A stretch of DNA of 64,000 bases from positions 1 to 64,000 of the forward strand of contig NZ_FONG01000030.1 of assembly GCF_900112845.1 (NCBI RefSeq). The letters are read 5' to 3'. The notes below the pieces were generated by a model. The model was given only the letters and a program-made list of their open reading frames with translations, did no database searches and was not told the origin of the DNA. Origin of the DNA: Actinacidiphila alni (GTDB lineage Bacteria > Actinomycetota > Actinomycetes > Streptomycetales > Streptomycetaceae). Of the stretch, positions 49,496-57,789 are shown one piece after another; position 1 is the stretch's first letter, and every line of letters begins with the position of its first letter. A program made the position numbers and the translations under genes.

Positions 49496-51811
49496 ATGAC
49501 CGAGAACCCGCTCGTCCCCACCGTCGGTTTCAAGCGCCACTTCACGTCCTTCGTCGTGGACGGGGAAGCCGTCTACCTGGTGTCGGAGCGCGGGGTGTGC
49601 ACCGTGTCCGGTCGACTGGCCGAGCTGCTGGCCCCGTTGCTCGACGGCAGCCGCACTGCCGAGCAGATCGGCGCGGAGCTGTCCGGGACCGTGCCCGGCG
49701 ACCGGGTGCGCGGGGCGCTGGACCGGCTGGTCGACGGCGGCTGGGTCGCCGCCACCGACCCTGCCGCCGACCGGTCGGCCGCCGCCTTCTTCGAGATGGC
49801 GGGCCTGGACGGCGACACCGCCCTCGCCGCCCTCGCGGCGGCGACCGTACGGATCGAGACCTTCGGGCGGGTCGACGCCGAACCGTACGCGCAGGCCCTG
49901 CGGGCGGTCGGCGTACGCCAAGTGACGGTCAATCAGGGAAGCGACGCGGCGGCCGACTTGGTGATCGCCCTCGTGGACGACTACCTTCACCCGGGCCTTG
50001 AGGCCCGCAACCGGCAGGCGCTCGCCGACGGCGTCCCGTGGCTGATCGCCCGCCCGGTCGGCTCGATCGTCTGGACGGGACCGGTCTTCGTCCCGGACGT
50101 CTTCGTCCCGGACGGCGCTGTGGGCGAGTCCGCGGAAGGCACCGGCTGCTGGCAGTGCCTCGCGCACCGCCTGTCGGCCAACCGCCAGTCGCTCAGCTAC
50201 CTCCAGCACCGGCTCGGCCGCGACGAACCGCTGTCGACCGCCGTCGCGGGACTGCCCGCCACCGCGGCGACCGGTACGCACCTGGCCGTCGTCGAGGCCG
50301 CCAAGTGGCTGGCCGGGGCACGGCCCGAGGCGGCCGGGGTCTTCACGCTCGACACGGTGACGCTGGAGGCCGAACGCCACCAGCTCGTACGCCGTCCGCA
50401 GTGCCCGGCCTGCGGCGACGCGGAGTTGATGGCGCGCAGGCAGCTGGAGCCGGTCCGCTTCGTCCCCCGTCCCAAGGTCTTCACCGGCGACGGCGGCCAC
50501 CGTTCCACCACACCGGAGGAGATGCTCGCCACCTACCGCCCCCAACTCAGCCCCGTCACCGGCGTGGTGACCACTCTCGTGCCGGCCGAGAACACCCCGT
50601 CAGGGCTGCGCGTGTACATCGCCGGCCAGAATCTGGCCCGGCAGGTCGGCGACCTGCGCCAACTGCGTACCGGACTGCGGTCGGTGAGCTGCGGCAAGGG
50701 CCGCACCGACGTCCAGGCCAGGGCCAGCGCGATGGGCGAGGCCATGGAGCGCTACTCCGGCGTCCACCAGGGCGACGAGGCCCGACGCACCGCCAGCTAC
50801 GAGGAGTTGGGCGACGCGGCCGTGCACCCCGCGAGCAGCCTGCTGTTCAGCGAACGGCAGTACGCCGAGCGGGACCGCTGGAACGCGCGCCGCTCGATGT
50901 TCAACACCGTGCCCGAGCGCTTCCGCGAGGACGTGCCGATCGAATGGTCGCCCGCCTGGTCGCTGACCCAGCAGCGCACCCGCTGGCTGCCCACCATGAA
51001 CCTCTACTACGGCTACCGGCACCGCTCGCCCTTCTTCGCGATGGGCGACTCCAACGGCTCGGCGGCCGGCACGTCCTTCGAGGACGCCGCGCTCCAGGGC
51101 TTCCTCGAACTCGTCGAGCGCGACGCGGTCGCCCTGTGGTGGTACAACCGCGTCCGGCGCCCGGCCGTCGACCTGGACGCCTTCGGCGACCCGTACATCG
51201 ACCGGATGCGCGAGGTCTACGCGGGGCTGCACCGGGAGATCTGGGCGCTCGACCTCACCTCCGACCTGGGTGTGCCGGTGGTCGGCGCGTTCTCGCGGCG
51301 CACCGACAAGCCGGCCGAGGACGTCCTGATCGCGTTCGGCGCGCATCTGGACCCGCACATCGCGCTCACCCGGGCGCTGACCGAGATGAACCAGTTCCTC
51401 GCGCCGGTCGCGGGCCACGGCCCCGAGGGCACCGTCACGTACGCGGGCGCCGACCCGGAGCAGAAGGCGTGGTGGACGACCGCGACCGTCGCCAACCAGC
51501 CCTATCTGCTGCCGGACCGCACCGCCGCCCCGGCCGGACCCGGCCGCTGGCCGTCGCTCGCGGGCGACGACCTCGCCGACGACCTGGCGCTGGCCCAACG
51601 GCTGGTGGAGGAACGGGGGATGGAGATGCTGGTGCTCGACCACACCCGGCCCGACGTCGGTCTGCCCGTCGCCAAGGTCGTCGTCCCCGGCATGCGGCAC
51701 TTCTGGGCGCGGTTCGCGCCCGGCCGCCTCTACGACGTACCGGTCGAGCTGGGCTGGCTCGACGCGCCCACCGCCGAGGCCGATCTCAATCCGACCGCCA
51801 TCTTCATCTGA
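49496..51811 (+). CDS. E1-like/leader-binding domain fused to YcaO cyclodehydratase
   Basis: A 771-residue azoline-forming enzyme. The N-terminus (about 10-80) looks like a RiPP recognition element; an E1-like (Ocin-ThiF) domain follows to about 340 with a likely zinc site from CWQC (about 218) and CPAC (about 302). The YcaO domain (about 360-771) has SCGKGRTDVQARASAMGEAMERYSG and TEMNQF, i.e. the ATP/Mg residues SxxxExxER and ExxQ. It should use ATP to cyclise Ser/Cys onto the preceding amide. The C-terminus ends LNPTAIFI rather than the PxPxP motif of many azoline-forming YcaOs. ATG 49496 follows GGGAGGAGG. Confidence 0.93.
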   Translation: MTENPLVPTVGFKRHFTSFVVDGEAVYLVSERGVCTVSGRLAELLAPLLDGSRTAEQIGAELSGTVPGDRVRGALDRLVDGGWVAATDPAADRSAAAFFEMAGLDGDTALAALAAATVRIETFGRVDAEPYAQALRAVGVRQVTVNQGSDAAADLVIALVDDYLHPGLEARNRQALADGVPWLIARPVGSIVWTGPVFVPDVFVPDGAVGESAEGTGCWQCLAHRLSANRQSLSYLQHRLGRDEPLSTAVAGLPATAATGTHLAVVEAAKWLAGARPEAAGVFTLDTVTLEAERHQLVRRPQCPACGDAELMARRQLEPVRFVPRPKVFTGDGGHRSTTPEEMLATYRPQLSPVTGVVTTLVPAENTPSGLRVYIAGQNLARQVGDLRQLRTGLRSVSCGKGRTDVQARASAMGEAMERYSGVHQGDEARRTASYEELGDAAVHPASSLLFSERQYAERDRWNARRSMFNTVPERFREDVPIEWSPAWSLTQQRTRWLPTMNLYYGYRHRSPFFAMGDSNGSAAGTSFEDAALQGFLELVERDAVALWWYNRVRRPAVDLDAFGDPYIDRMREVYAGLHREIWALDLTSDLGVPVVGAFSRRTDKPAEDVLIAFGAHLDPHIALTRALTEMNQFLAPVAGHGPEGTVTYAGADPEQKAWWTTATVANQPYLLPDRTAAPAGPGRWPSLAGDDLADDLALAQRLVEERGMEMLVLDHTRPDVGLPVAKVVVPGMRHFWARFAPGRLYDVPVELGWLDAPTAEADLNPTAIFI

Positions 51812-51928
51812 CGCCAACTCTGGTGTTGGGCAGGCCCGTTGACCCACGGGCCGTGCCCGCCCCGCTGCTCCCGCCGTACACGTTCTTCCGTTCTTCCGCT
51901 GTTCCCCGCGACCCTTGAGAGGTGCGCC

Positions 51929-53473
51929 ATGACCGTGGTCCACGACCCCCCGTTCACTCCGTTCACCTCGCCCGCCGCCGACGACGACCCCGCGGGCCGG
52001 CCCCGCCGGCTGCTGCGGCTGCGCGCCGACGTGCAGGTCGAACCCGACGGCGACGACGTCGATCTCACCCACCCCTGGGGCCGCCAGCGGGTGCACGGCC
52101 TCGGCGCGGACACCGTCGCGCTGCTCGAAGGGGCCGCCGCGGCCGACGCCGATCCGCGCGAGCTGGCCGAACACCCCGCCGGCGTCCGGCTGTTGCGGCT
52201 GCTCGACCGTTTCCCGTTCCTGGTCACCTCGGTGCTCGCGGGTGCCGACGGCGAGCCGCTGGCGACCGCCGTGCCCATCGCGCGCTCCGCGACGCTGCCC
52301 GCGCCCGCCCCGGCCGGGCCGCCGCCGCACCTCACCGTCGTCCTGTCCCGTTTCGCGTATCTGCGCCGGCTGCCCGACCACGGGCCGGACGCCTGCGTCG
52401 TCGAATCCCCGCTGGCCTCCTACCGGGTGACGCTGTGCCGGCCGCTGGCCGGGGCGTTCGTCGCCGCGCTGACCTCGCCGCGCACGATCGCGGAGGCCGC
52501 GGCGGCGGTCGGGCTGCCGGTCGCGGAGGGCGAGGCGCTGGCCGGACTGCTGGCGGGCGCCGGCTTCCTGGAGCCGACCGCCGAGGAGGAGGGCGCCGAC
52601 CCGGCGTTGTGGGACTTCCACGACCTGCTGTTCCACTCCCGCAGCAGGCCCGGCCGCCACGACTACCTCAGCGGCGGCATCTTCGCCCACCCCGACCAGC
52701 CGCAGGTGCCTGCCGTGCCCGGCGCGGGTCCGCGCGAACACGGCCCGGGCATCGACCTGCCCGTGCCCGACTGGGACCAAGTCCTCGCCTGCGAACCGTC
52801 GTTCACCGAAGTGCTGGAGGGCCGCCGCTCGGTGCGCTCGTACGGCGACGAGCCGGTGACGGTCACCCAGCTCGGCGAACTCCTCTACCGCGCGGCCCGG
52901 ATCCGCCGGGTCATCCCCGGCGACCCGCAGTCGCCGACCGCGTACGACGTCGTCGACCGGCCCTATCCGGCGGGCGGTTCGACCGGTGAGCTTGAGGTCT
53001 ACCTCTCGGTGGCGCAGTGCGAGGGCCTGGCGCCGGGCGTCTACCGCTACGACGCGGCGGCGCACCGCCTCCACCCGCGCCACTGGGGCGGCGCGGCCGA
53101 CGAGGCGGCGTTCCGCGAGCTGCTGACGGCGGCCTGGCGGGCCACCAACCGTACGGTGGAACCGCAGGTGCTGATCACGGTGACCTCCCGGTTCGGGAGG
53201 CTGTCGTGGAAGTACAGCCAGATCGCCTACGCGCTCACCCTCAAGCACGTGGGCGTGCTGTACCAGACGCTGTATCTGGTGGCGACGGCCATGGGGCTCG
53301 GCCCGTGCGGGCTCGGCTCCGGCGACACCGACGCGGCGGCGCGGGCGCTCGGGCTCGACTGGACGGCGGAGTCCTCGGTGGGGGAGTTCCTCATCGGCAG
53401 CCGCCCGGGACCCGCGGCGGTCGGCACGGAATTCGTGGACGTCGTGGCCGACTCGCGGGGGGAGGCGGGCTGA
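51929..53473 (+). CDS. SagB-family azoline dehydrogenase
   Basis: A 514-residue FMN-dependent dehydrogenase that would oxidise azolines to oxazoles/thiazoles. An N-terminal region (about 20-230) shows winged-helix-like segments seen in long SagB proteins. The nitroreductase-type domain (about 285-510) contains VLEGRRSVRSYGDEPVTVTQLGELLYRAARIRR, YPAGGSTGELEVYLSVAQCEGL and GVLYQTLYLVATAMGLGPCGLGSGD. ATG 51929 follows TGAGAGGTG; it comes 117 bases after the YcaO gene. Together with YcaO it commits this pathway to aromatic azoles. Confidence 0.92.
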   Translation: MTVVHDPPFTPFTSPAADDDPAGRPRRLLRLRADVQVEPDGDDVDLTHPWGRQRVHGLGADTVALLEGAAAADADPRELAEHPAGVRLLRLLDRFPFLVTSVLAGADGEPLATAVPIARSATLPAPAPAGPPPHLTVVLSRFAYLRRLPDHGPDACVVESPLASYRVTLCRPLAGAFVAALTSPRTIAEAAAAVGLPVAEGEALAGLLAGAGFLEPTAEEEGADPALWDFHDLLFHSRSRPGRHDYLSGGIFAHPDQPQVPAVPGAGPREHGPGIDLPVPDWDQVLACEPSFTEVLEGRRSVRSYGDEPVTVTQLGELLYRAARIRRVIPGDPQSPTAYDVVDRPYPAGGSTGELEVYLSVAQCEGLAPGVYRYDAAAHRLHPRHWGGAADEAAFRELLTAAWRATNRTVEPQVLITVTSRFGRLSWKYSQIAYALTLKHVGVLYQTLYLVATAMGLGPCGLGSGDTDAAARALGLDWTAESSVGEFLIGSRPGPAAVGTEFVDVVADSRGEAG

Positions 53474-53534
53474 AGAGGCGTACGTACAACAGTAGTTGCG
53501 GGTGTGGCTGAACGTGTCCCTGTAGTGCGTGAGT

Positions 53535-53552
53535 TGACGGCGGGGACCGTCA
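53535..53552. terminator. Short hairpin between convergent SagB and regulator genes
   Basis: TGACGG (53535-53540) pairs with CCGTCA (53547-53552) around CGGGGA and includes the regulator stop codon. The stem is short and no T-run follows, so terminator function is uncertain. Confidence 0.35.
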
Positions 53553-54173
53553 GAGCCAGCCGCTCTCGCGGGCGATCCTGATCGCGTCGATGCGATTGCG
53601 GGCGCCGGTCCTGCCGATCACCGACGACACATGGTTGCGTACCGTGCCCTGCGACAGGGACAGCGACTTGGCGACCTCCGCGATGCTGCTGCCCTCGGCG
53701 ACCATCCGCAGCACCGTCGTCTCGCGGGGCGTCGGGCCGCCGGGCCTGGCGCGTACCGCGTCCTGCACCAGGGACGGTTCGTAGACCTGGTCGCCCGCGG
53801 CCAGGGCGCGGACCGCGGACAGCAGCCGGCCGGGCGCGAGGTCCTTGAGCAGGACTCCGTCGACCCCGTCGGCGAGCGCGCGTTTGACGTCGGCCGGGCG
53901 GGCGAAGGCGGTCAGCAGCAGGACGTGCGTGCCGGGCGTCCGCTCGTGGCACGCGGCGGCCACGTCCAGCGCGGGCATCCCGGGCAGGTCGAGGTCGAGC
54001 AGCGCGACATCGGGCCGGTGCAACTCCGCTTCCTGGAGGGCGTCGTCGCCCCACGCGGCCTCGGCGACGACACTGAGGTCGGCCTCCCGGTCGAGCAGCG
54101 CGGCGAGCGCGGACCGGAAGAGACGGTGCCCGTCGGCGAGCAGCACACTGATCACGGCGGTGGCGGTGGTCAT
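53550..54173 (-). CDS. NarL/LuxR-family response regulator
   Basis: A 207-residue regulator. The receiver (about 8-125) has Asp60 in LLDLDLPGM as probable phosphoacceptor and the conserved Lys in VLLKDLAP; the acidic pair usually near residue 12 reads ADGH, so one Asp is missing. The LuxR helix-turn-helix (about 145-200) has PRETTVLRMVAEGSSIAEVAKSLSLSQGTVRNHVSSVI. No sensor kinase gene is adjacent. It likely regulates the RiPP operon, with which it is convergent. Confidence 0.92.
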   Translation of the reverse strand: MTTATAVISVLLADGHRLFRSALAALLDREADLSVVAEAAWGDDALQEAELHRPDVALLDLDLPGMPALDVAAACHERTPGTHVLLLTAFARPADVKRALADGVDGVLLKDLAPGRLLSAVRALAAGDQVYEPSLVQDAVRARPGGPTPRETTVLRMVAEGSSIAEVAKSLSLSQGTVRNHVSSVIGRTGARNRIDAIRIARESGWL

Positions 54174-54200
54174 CGGAATGCCTCCGGCTTCCTCGGTGTC

Positions 54201-54443
54201 TCAGCCCCAGCCCCAGGTGTCGGGGTTGTTCGGGTTCGGGCAGGTGATGCCGGGGAGCGGGACGGGCAGCGAACACGGGTCGGTGGTGGCGGGCGGCGGG
54301 GTCGGGAGCCCGTCGTCGCCGTCGGCCAGTACGTGGGCGGTGTGCGCCGGCGCACCCGGTATGACGGAGGTCACGGCGGCGACGCCGCCCAGCACGGTGC
54401 ACGAAAGCGTGGCAATGGTCACAAATCCGGCGATTCGCTTCAT
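54201..54443 (-). CDS. Small secreted Pro-rich peptide (80 aa)
   Basis: An 80-residue protein with a signal peptide (MKRIAGFVTIATLSCTVLGGVAAV, cleavage near 35) and a short exported tail, Pro/Asn/Asp-rich with two Cys (57 and 68, spacing PCSLPVPLPGITCP) and ending DTWGWG. It lies just upstream of the response regulator gene on the same strand (27-base gap), so they may share a promoter. Unknown function; extracellular sensing or immunity are possibilities only. Confidence 0.65.
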   Translation of the reverse strand: MKRIAGFVTIATLSCTVLGGVAAVTSVIPGAPAHTAHVLADGDDGLPTPPPATTDPCSLPVPLPGITCPNPNNPDTWGWG

Positions 54444-54902
54444 GGCGGTGCCCACATCCCCTCGGAGTACCTGAGTGCTGGAACGGAAGGCCCGCGGTGC
54501 GGTGCCCTTCCGCCGGTCCCGGCCGGCCGGTCGATTTCCGGCGGCCCCTGCCGACACATTGAGCATGGCCCGGAGAAGTGACAGGTGTCATCACCCGAAG
54601 CTGGCACCACGATGCCCTGGCACTCTGATGCCAGCACGATACGTGTCCCATGAAGCCATCTGTTGTCCGCGTGACGTGTGTGACGAACAGTGAATGGGCG
54701 GACGCAAGCGGAATGATGGTCGTAAGTGCCGGGATGTGTTCCGGACAAACGCCGGCCACCTGATTTCATTTTCGATTTTCCGTCATTCCGCTAAGCTTGC
54801 GCTCCGCGCGATCGGGAGTGCGTTCCGGGAGAGCGACCGCCCGGAACGCCTGAACGGCATGGGGGAAATCCTGATGACCACAGGAGAAAGAACGACCGGG
54901 GC
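54444..54902. other. Divergent intergenic region with small palindromes
   Basis: This 459-base gap lies between divergent regulatory genes and is less GC-rich than its surroundings. TGACAGGTGTCA (54579-54590) has 5-bp inverted arms and could be an operator. At 54761-54800 an AT-rich patch (TGATTTCATTTTCGATTTTCC, then CTAAGCTT) may carry a promoter for the rightward regulator. No gene is seen. Confidence 0.5.
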
Positions 54903-55976
54903 GTGCGGCCGGTGAGGGATCACCAGCCCTTCGGCCTGGACGCCGTCGCGGAGTCCGTCTACCGGGTGCTGCTGCTCCATCCGGACAGCGGGCCGCCGCA
55001 GATCGCCGAGCGCCTGGCGCTCGCCGAGGACAGCGTCCTCGGCTCCCTGGAACGGCTCGCCGACCTGGCACTGGTGCGCCCGCCCGGCACCACGGGGCGC
55101 TGGCGCGCGGTCAATCCGGAAGCCGGGCTCGCGGCCCTGCTGGCCCGCCAGGAGGCGGACGCGGCCCGCCGCCAGTCCGAACTGGAGCGCAGCCGCGGCG
55201 CGTTGGCCGGGCTCATCGCCGAATACGCCCTGGTGCACCAGAGTTCGTCCGCCTCGGGCGTGGAGGTCATCTCCGGCCTCCAGGACGTACGCGACCGGCT
55301 CGAACAACTCGCCGCCGACGCCGTGGCCGAGGTGCTCTCCTTCGCCCCCGGCGGACCGCAGCCCGCCGCGGTCATGGCGGCCAGCCGCGAACTCGACCTG
55401 CAGAGCCTGCGCCGCGGCGTGCGCATGCGCACCGTCTACCTCGACAGCGTCCGCAACGACCAGGCCACCGTGCAGTACGCCGAGTGGCTCAACGAACTCG
55501 GCGGCACCGTACGCACCGTGCCCGCCCTGCCGCTGCGCATGATCATCGCCGACGGCTCTACCGCCGTCGTCCCGCTCGACCCCGACGACCCGGGCAAGGG
55601 CGCGGTCCTGCTGCGCAGCCCCGGCATACTGGCCGCACTCTGCGCCCTGTTCGAGCAGGTCTGGACCCGCGCCCGCCCCCTCGGCGAGGCCGCCCAGCGC
55701 GACACCCACGGACTCACCGACCAGGAACGCCAGTTGCTCCAACTCCTCGCCGACGGCCTGACCGACGAACGCGCCGCCCAACGCCTCGGCGTATCCCTGC
55801 GCACTGTCCGCCGCATGATGTCCGCCCTGATGACCCGTATGGACTCCCGCAGCCGTTTCCAAGCGGGTATCAAAGTCGCCGCCCTCGGCTGGCTCGGCGA
55901 CACCCCACCCACCGCCCCGACCGCTCCGCACACCGACATCACGACACCGAAGCGGATTGCCGAGAATTCGCATTGA
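54903..55976 (+). CDS. TrmB/LuxR-type helix-turn-helix regulator
   Basis: A 357-residue regulator. An N-terminal winged helix (about 12-70: ESVYRVLLLHPDSGPPQIAERLALAEDSVLGSLERLADLALVR), a PLD-like ligand domain (about 110-260) and a C-terminal LuxR helix-turn-helix (about 275-335: LTDQERQLLQLLADGLTDERAAQRLGVSLRTVRRMMSALMTRM). This architecture is common beside class II/III lanthipeptide clusters in Streptomyces. Start GTG 54903 or GTG 54912. It probably controls the RiPP operon. Confidence 0.85.
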   Translation: MRPVRDHQPFGLDAVAESVYRVLLLHPDSGPPQIAERLALAEDSVLGSLERLADLALVRPPGTTGRWRAVNPEAGLAALLARQEADAARRQSELERSRGALAGLIAEYALVHQSSSASGVEVISGLQDVRDRLEQLAADAVAEVLSFAPGGPQPAAVMAASRELDLQSLRRGVRMRTVYLDSVRNDQATVQYAEWLNELGGTVRTVPALPLRMIIADGSTAVVPLDPDDPGKGAVLLRSPGILAALCALFEQVWTRARPLGEAAQRDTHGLTDQERQLLQLLADGLTDERAAQRLGVSLRTVRRMMSALMTRMDSRSRFQAGIKVAALGWLGDTPPTAPTAPHTDITTPKRIAENSH

Positions 55977-56106
55977 CTCCCGTTTACGGCCACCTCCGCA
56001 AACAGCCCCGCCAAGACCGGCAATCTTGCCCCGAACATCCCTGACGGCATTCCCGAATGCCATTCCCCGCGGCGGTCCCGCCGCGGGGACGGGGCGGCGG
56101 CCGTGG

Positions 56107-57111
56107 CTATGTCTCGATCGAGCGGACCCCGAGCGAGGTGAGGACCGAAGCGCTCACCAGAGAGCCGTCCCACATCGAGGTGAGACGGGTGACCGCTCCC
56201 TTGCCGTCGGTCTCGACCGCCACCACGCCGCGCGGGACGGGGCCGCCGGCGGAGACCCACTCGTAGCCTCCGCCGACGGCGCCGCCGACCACGTGCCGTA
56301 CGGTCAGGTCTTCCGGTACGACCGCGCCGGGTCCGCTGGTTCCGCTGTTTCCGCCGCGCCCGGTCATGTAGGAGACGACGCTTCTCCGGCCCGCCACGAC
56401 GACGTGGGCGGTGAGGTCCTCGAATGTGACGTCATCGGCGAGAATTCCGGTCAGCGCGTCCGCGTCCCTCGTCCGCAGGGCCCTGACCATGGTGCTCACC
56501 GTGCGTTTCATCGCGGGATGCGCGCGTTCTCCGACCGACCGTTCCCCGAAGTCGGAGGGCCATTGGTTCTGCGGGAGCCGGAGGCCGTCCGTCGCCGATA
56601 TGCCGAAGTGCCTTCCGTCCCAGTAGTCGACCCATCGCTCGATCTTCCCGTTCCGGATGTCGACCACGCCGGCGGCCCGTATCTCCGACGCGCCGAAAAC
56701 GCCGGGCTTGTTCGTGAAGAAGGCGACGGCTCCGCTGTCGCCGCCCACGATTCTCGTCACGGTGGAGGCGTTCCGCGAGGGCCAGTTCGGCATGTAATTG
56801 GCGAACAGGTCGTGGAGCGACTGCCAGGTCGGGAAGGACCAGCCAACCGTGGCATCGATATAGGTGGTCGACCGCCGGGAGAAGTACGACATGGCGGCGG
56901 AAGGATCACGAGCGCTTTTGGCCCGGAAAAAGCCTTCGAGCAACCGAGAAGCGGTCCGGTCGCCGCCGCCGGAATCGGCTCGGGCGCCGCCGGCCGCGAG
57001 GGCCGAGACCGCGAGGACGGCTCCTCCCCCCACGGCTCCCCGCAGTACTCCGCGTCGCGAGGAGGTGCCCGCGGGATCCGTCGCCGCCGAGGCGGGCGTG
57101 GTGTGGCGCAT
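56107..57111 (-). CDS. Tat-exported protein with two SnoaL-like domains
   Basis: A 334-residue secreted protein. SSRRGVLRGAVGGGAVLAVSALAAGGARA (about 18-46) is a twin-arginine signal. Two NTF2/SnoaL-like domains follow (about 50-190: LLEGFFRAKSARDPSAAMSYFS..., GKIERWVDYWDGRHFG; about 200-330: TVSTMVRALRTRDADALTGILADDVTFED). ATG 57111 follows GAAGGGAAAA; GTG 57171, overlapping the VOC stop, is the alternative. Possibly an extracellular small-molecule-modifying enzyme; substrate unknown. Confidence 0.82.
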   Translation of the reverse strand: MRHTTPASAATDPAGTSSRRGVLRGAVGGGAVLAVSALAAGGARADSGGGDRTASRLLEGFFRAKSARDPSAAMSYFSRRSTTYIDATVGWSFPTWQSLHDLFANYMPNWPSRNASTVTRIVGGDSGAVAFFTNKPGVFGASEIRAAGVVDIRNGKIERWVDYWDGRHFGISATDGLRLPQNQWPSDFGERSVGERAHPAMKRTVSTMVRALRTRDADALTGILADDVTFEDLTAHVVVAGRRSVVSYMTGRGGNSGTSGPGAVVPEDLTVRHVVGGAVGGGYEWVSAGGPVPRGVVAVETDGKGAVTRLTSMWDGSLVSASVLTSLGVRSIET

Positions 57112-57167
57112 TCTCTTTTCCCTTCGTGCGCAGCCGGAATCGGCGTCCGTGTCGGCGTTTTCCTCGC

Positions 57168-57686
57168 TCACCGCGACGCCACCGAGGCGTGGCCGCCCGG
57201 CGTGTGGCGGCCGTATGTGGCCACTTCCGCCTCGATGTCGAGCGGAAGGATCGTTCTTCCCACCGCCAGGTCGTGAGGTGCGGCCAGCTGCGCGGGCACG
57301 ATCCAGACGATTTCGAACTCCAGACCGTCCGGGTCCTGCGCGTAGAGGGATTTCGAGAGCCCGTGGTTCGACGCGCCCCGCAGCGAACCGGCCGCGAGAA
57401 GTTTCTCGCGAACCGACTCCAGGGCGTCCAGCGTCTCGACCTCCCAGGCCAAGTGGTAAAGCCCGACGGCCCGTTCCCGGACGGCCGAGGACGCTGCCTG
57501 CGGACCCACCTGGAATAGCCCCAGATCGTGATCGTTCGCGGAGCCGGGCGCCCGCAAGAAGGCGGCGCCCGGCCGATCGTCCCCGTGCGCGGAATAGGTG
57601 AAACCGAGCACATCGCGATAGAAGTCGACACTCACCCGAAGATCGCTCACGAAGAGCACCGCGTGATTCAGTCGAAGATTCAGCAT
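57168..57686 (-). CDS. VOC-family dioxygenase-like protein
   Basis: A 172-residue glyoxalase/extradiol-dioxygenase-fold protein: LNHAVLFVSDLRVSVDFYRDVLGFTYSAHG, GLYHLAWEVETLDAL, and the last-strand metal segment DPDGLEFEIVWIVP, with possible ligands His7, His (YHLAW) and Glu (LEFEI). ATG 57686 has a strong GGAGGG. A palindromic AT-rich site precedes it. It reads toward the SnoaL-like secreted protein and may be co-transcribed with it. Confidence 0.87.
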   Translation of the reverse strand: MLNLRLNHAVLFVSDLRVSVDFYRDVLGFTYSAHGDDRPGAAFLRAPGSANDHDLGLFQVGPQAASSAVRERAVGLYHLAWEVETLDALESVREKLLAAGSLRGASNHGLSKSLYAQDPDGLEFEIVWIVPAQLAAPHDLAVGRTILPLDIEAEVATYGRHTPGGHASVASR

Positions 57687-57700
57687 ATCCACCCTCCGAT

Positions 57701-57716
57701 AAAGTACTTGAACTTT
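57701..57716. promoter_or_regulatory. AT-rich inverted repeat before the VOC gene
   Basis: AAAGTACTTGAACTTT has 5-bp arms (AAAGT/ACTTT) and is followed by CTTTAAAG overlapping it (57713-57720). It sits 15 bases upstream of the VOC start and probably overlaps its promoter, so a repressor site is plausible. Confidence 0.45.
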
Positions 57717-57789
57717 AAAGGACAGGGGTGGGGCAGTGCAATACGTCGGCTGCCGCGACTTCGGTCGTGGGCGGCCCGTGGGGCGCGGC

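Noticed and set aside
38591..53473. Calling the cluster a classical class II lanthipeptide cluster
   Set aside because: The core has one Cys and the LanM lacks cyclase zinc ligands, while YcaO and SagB genes are present.
38591..53473. Calling the cluster a thiopeptide cluster
   Set aside because: There is no LanB-type split dehydratase and no pyridine-forming cycloaddition enzyme, and the core lacks the usual Cys/Ser pattern.
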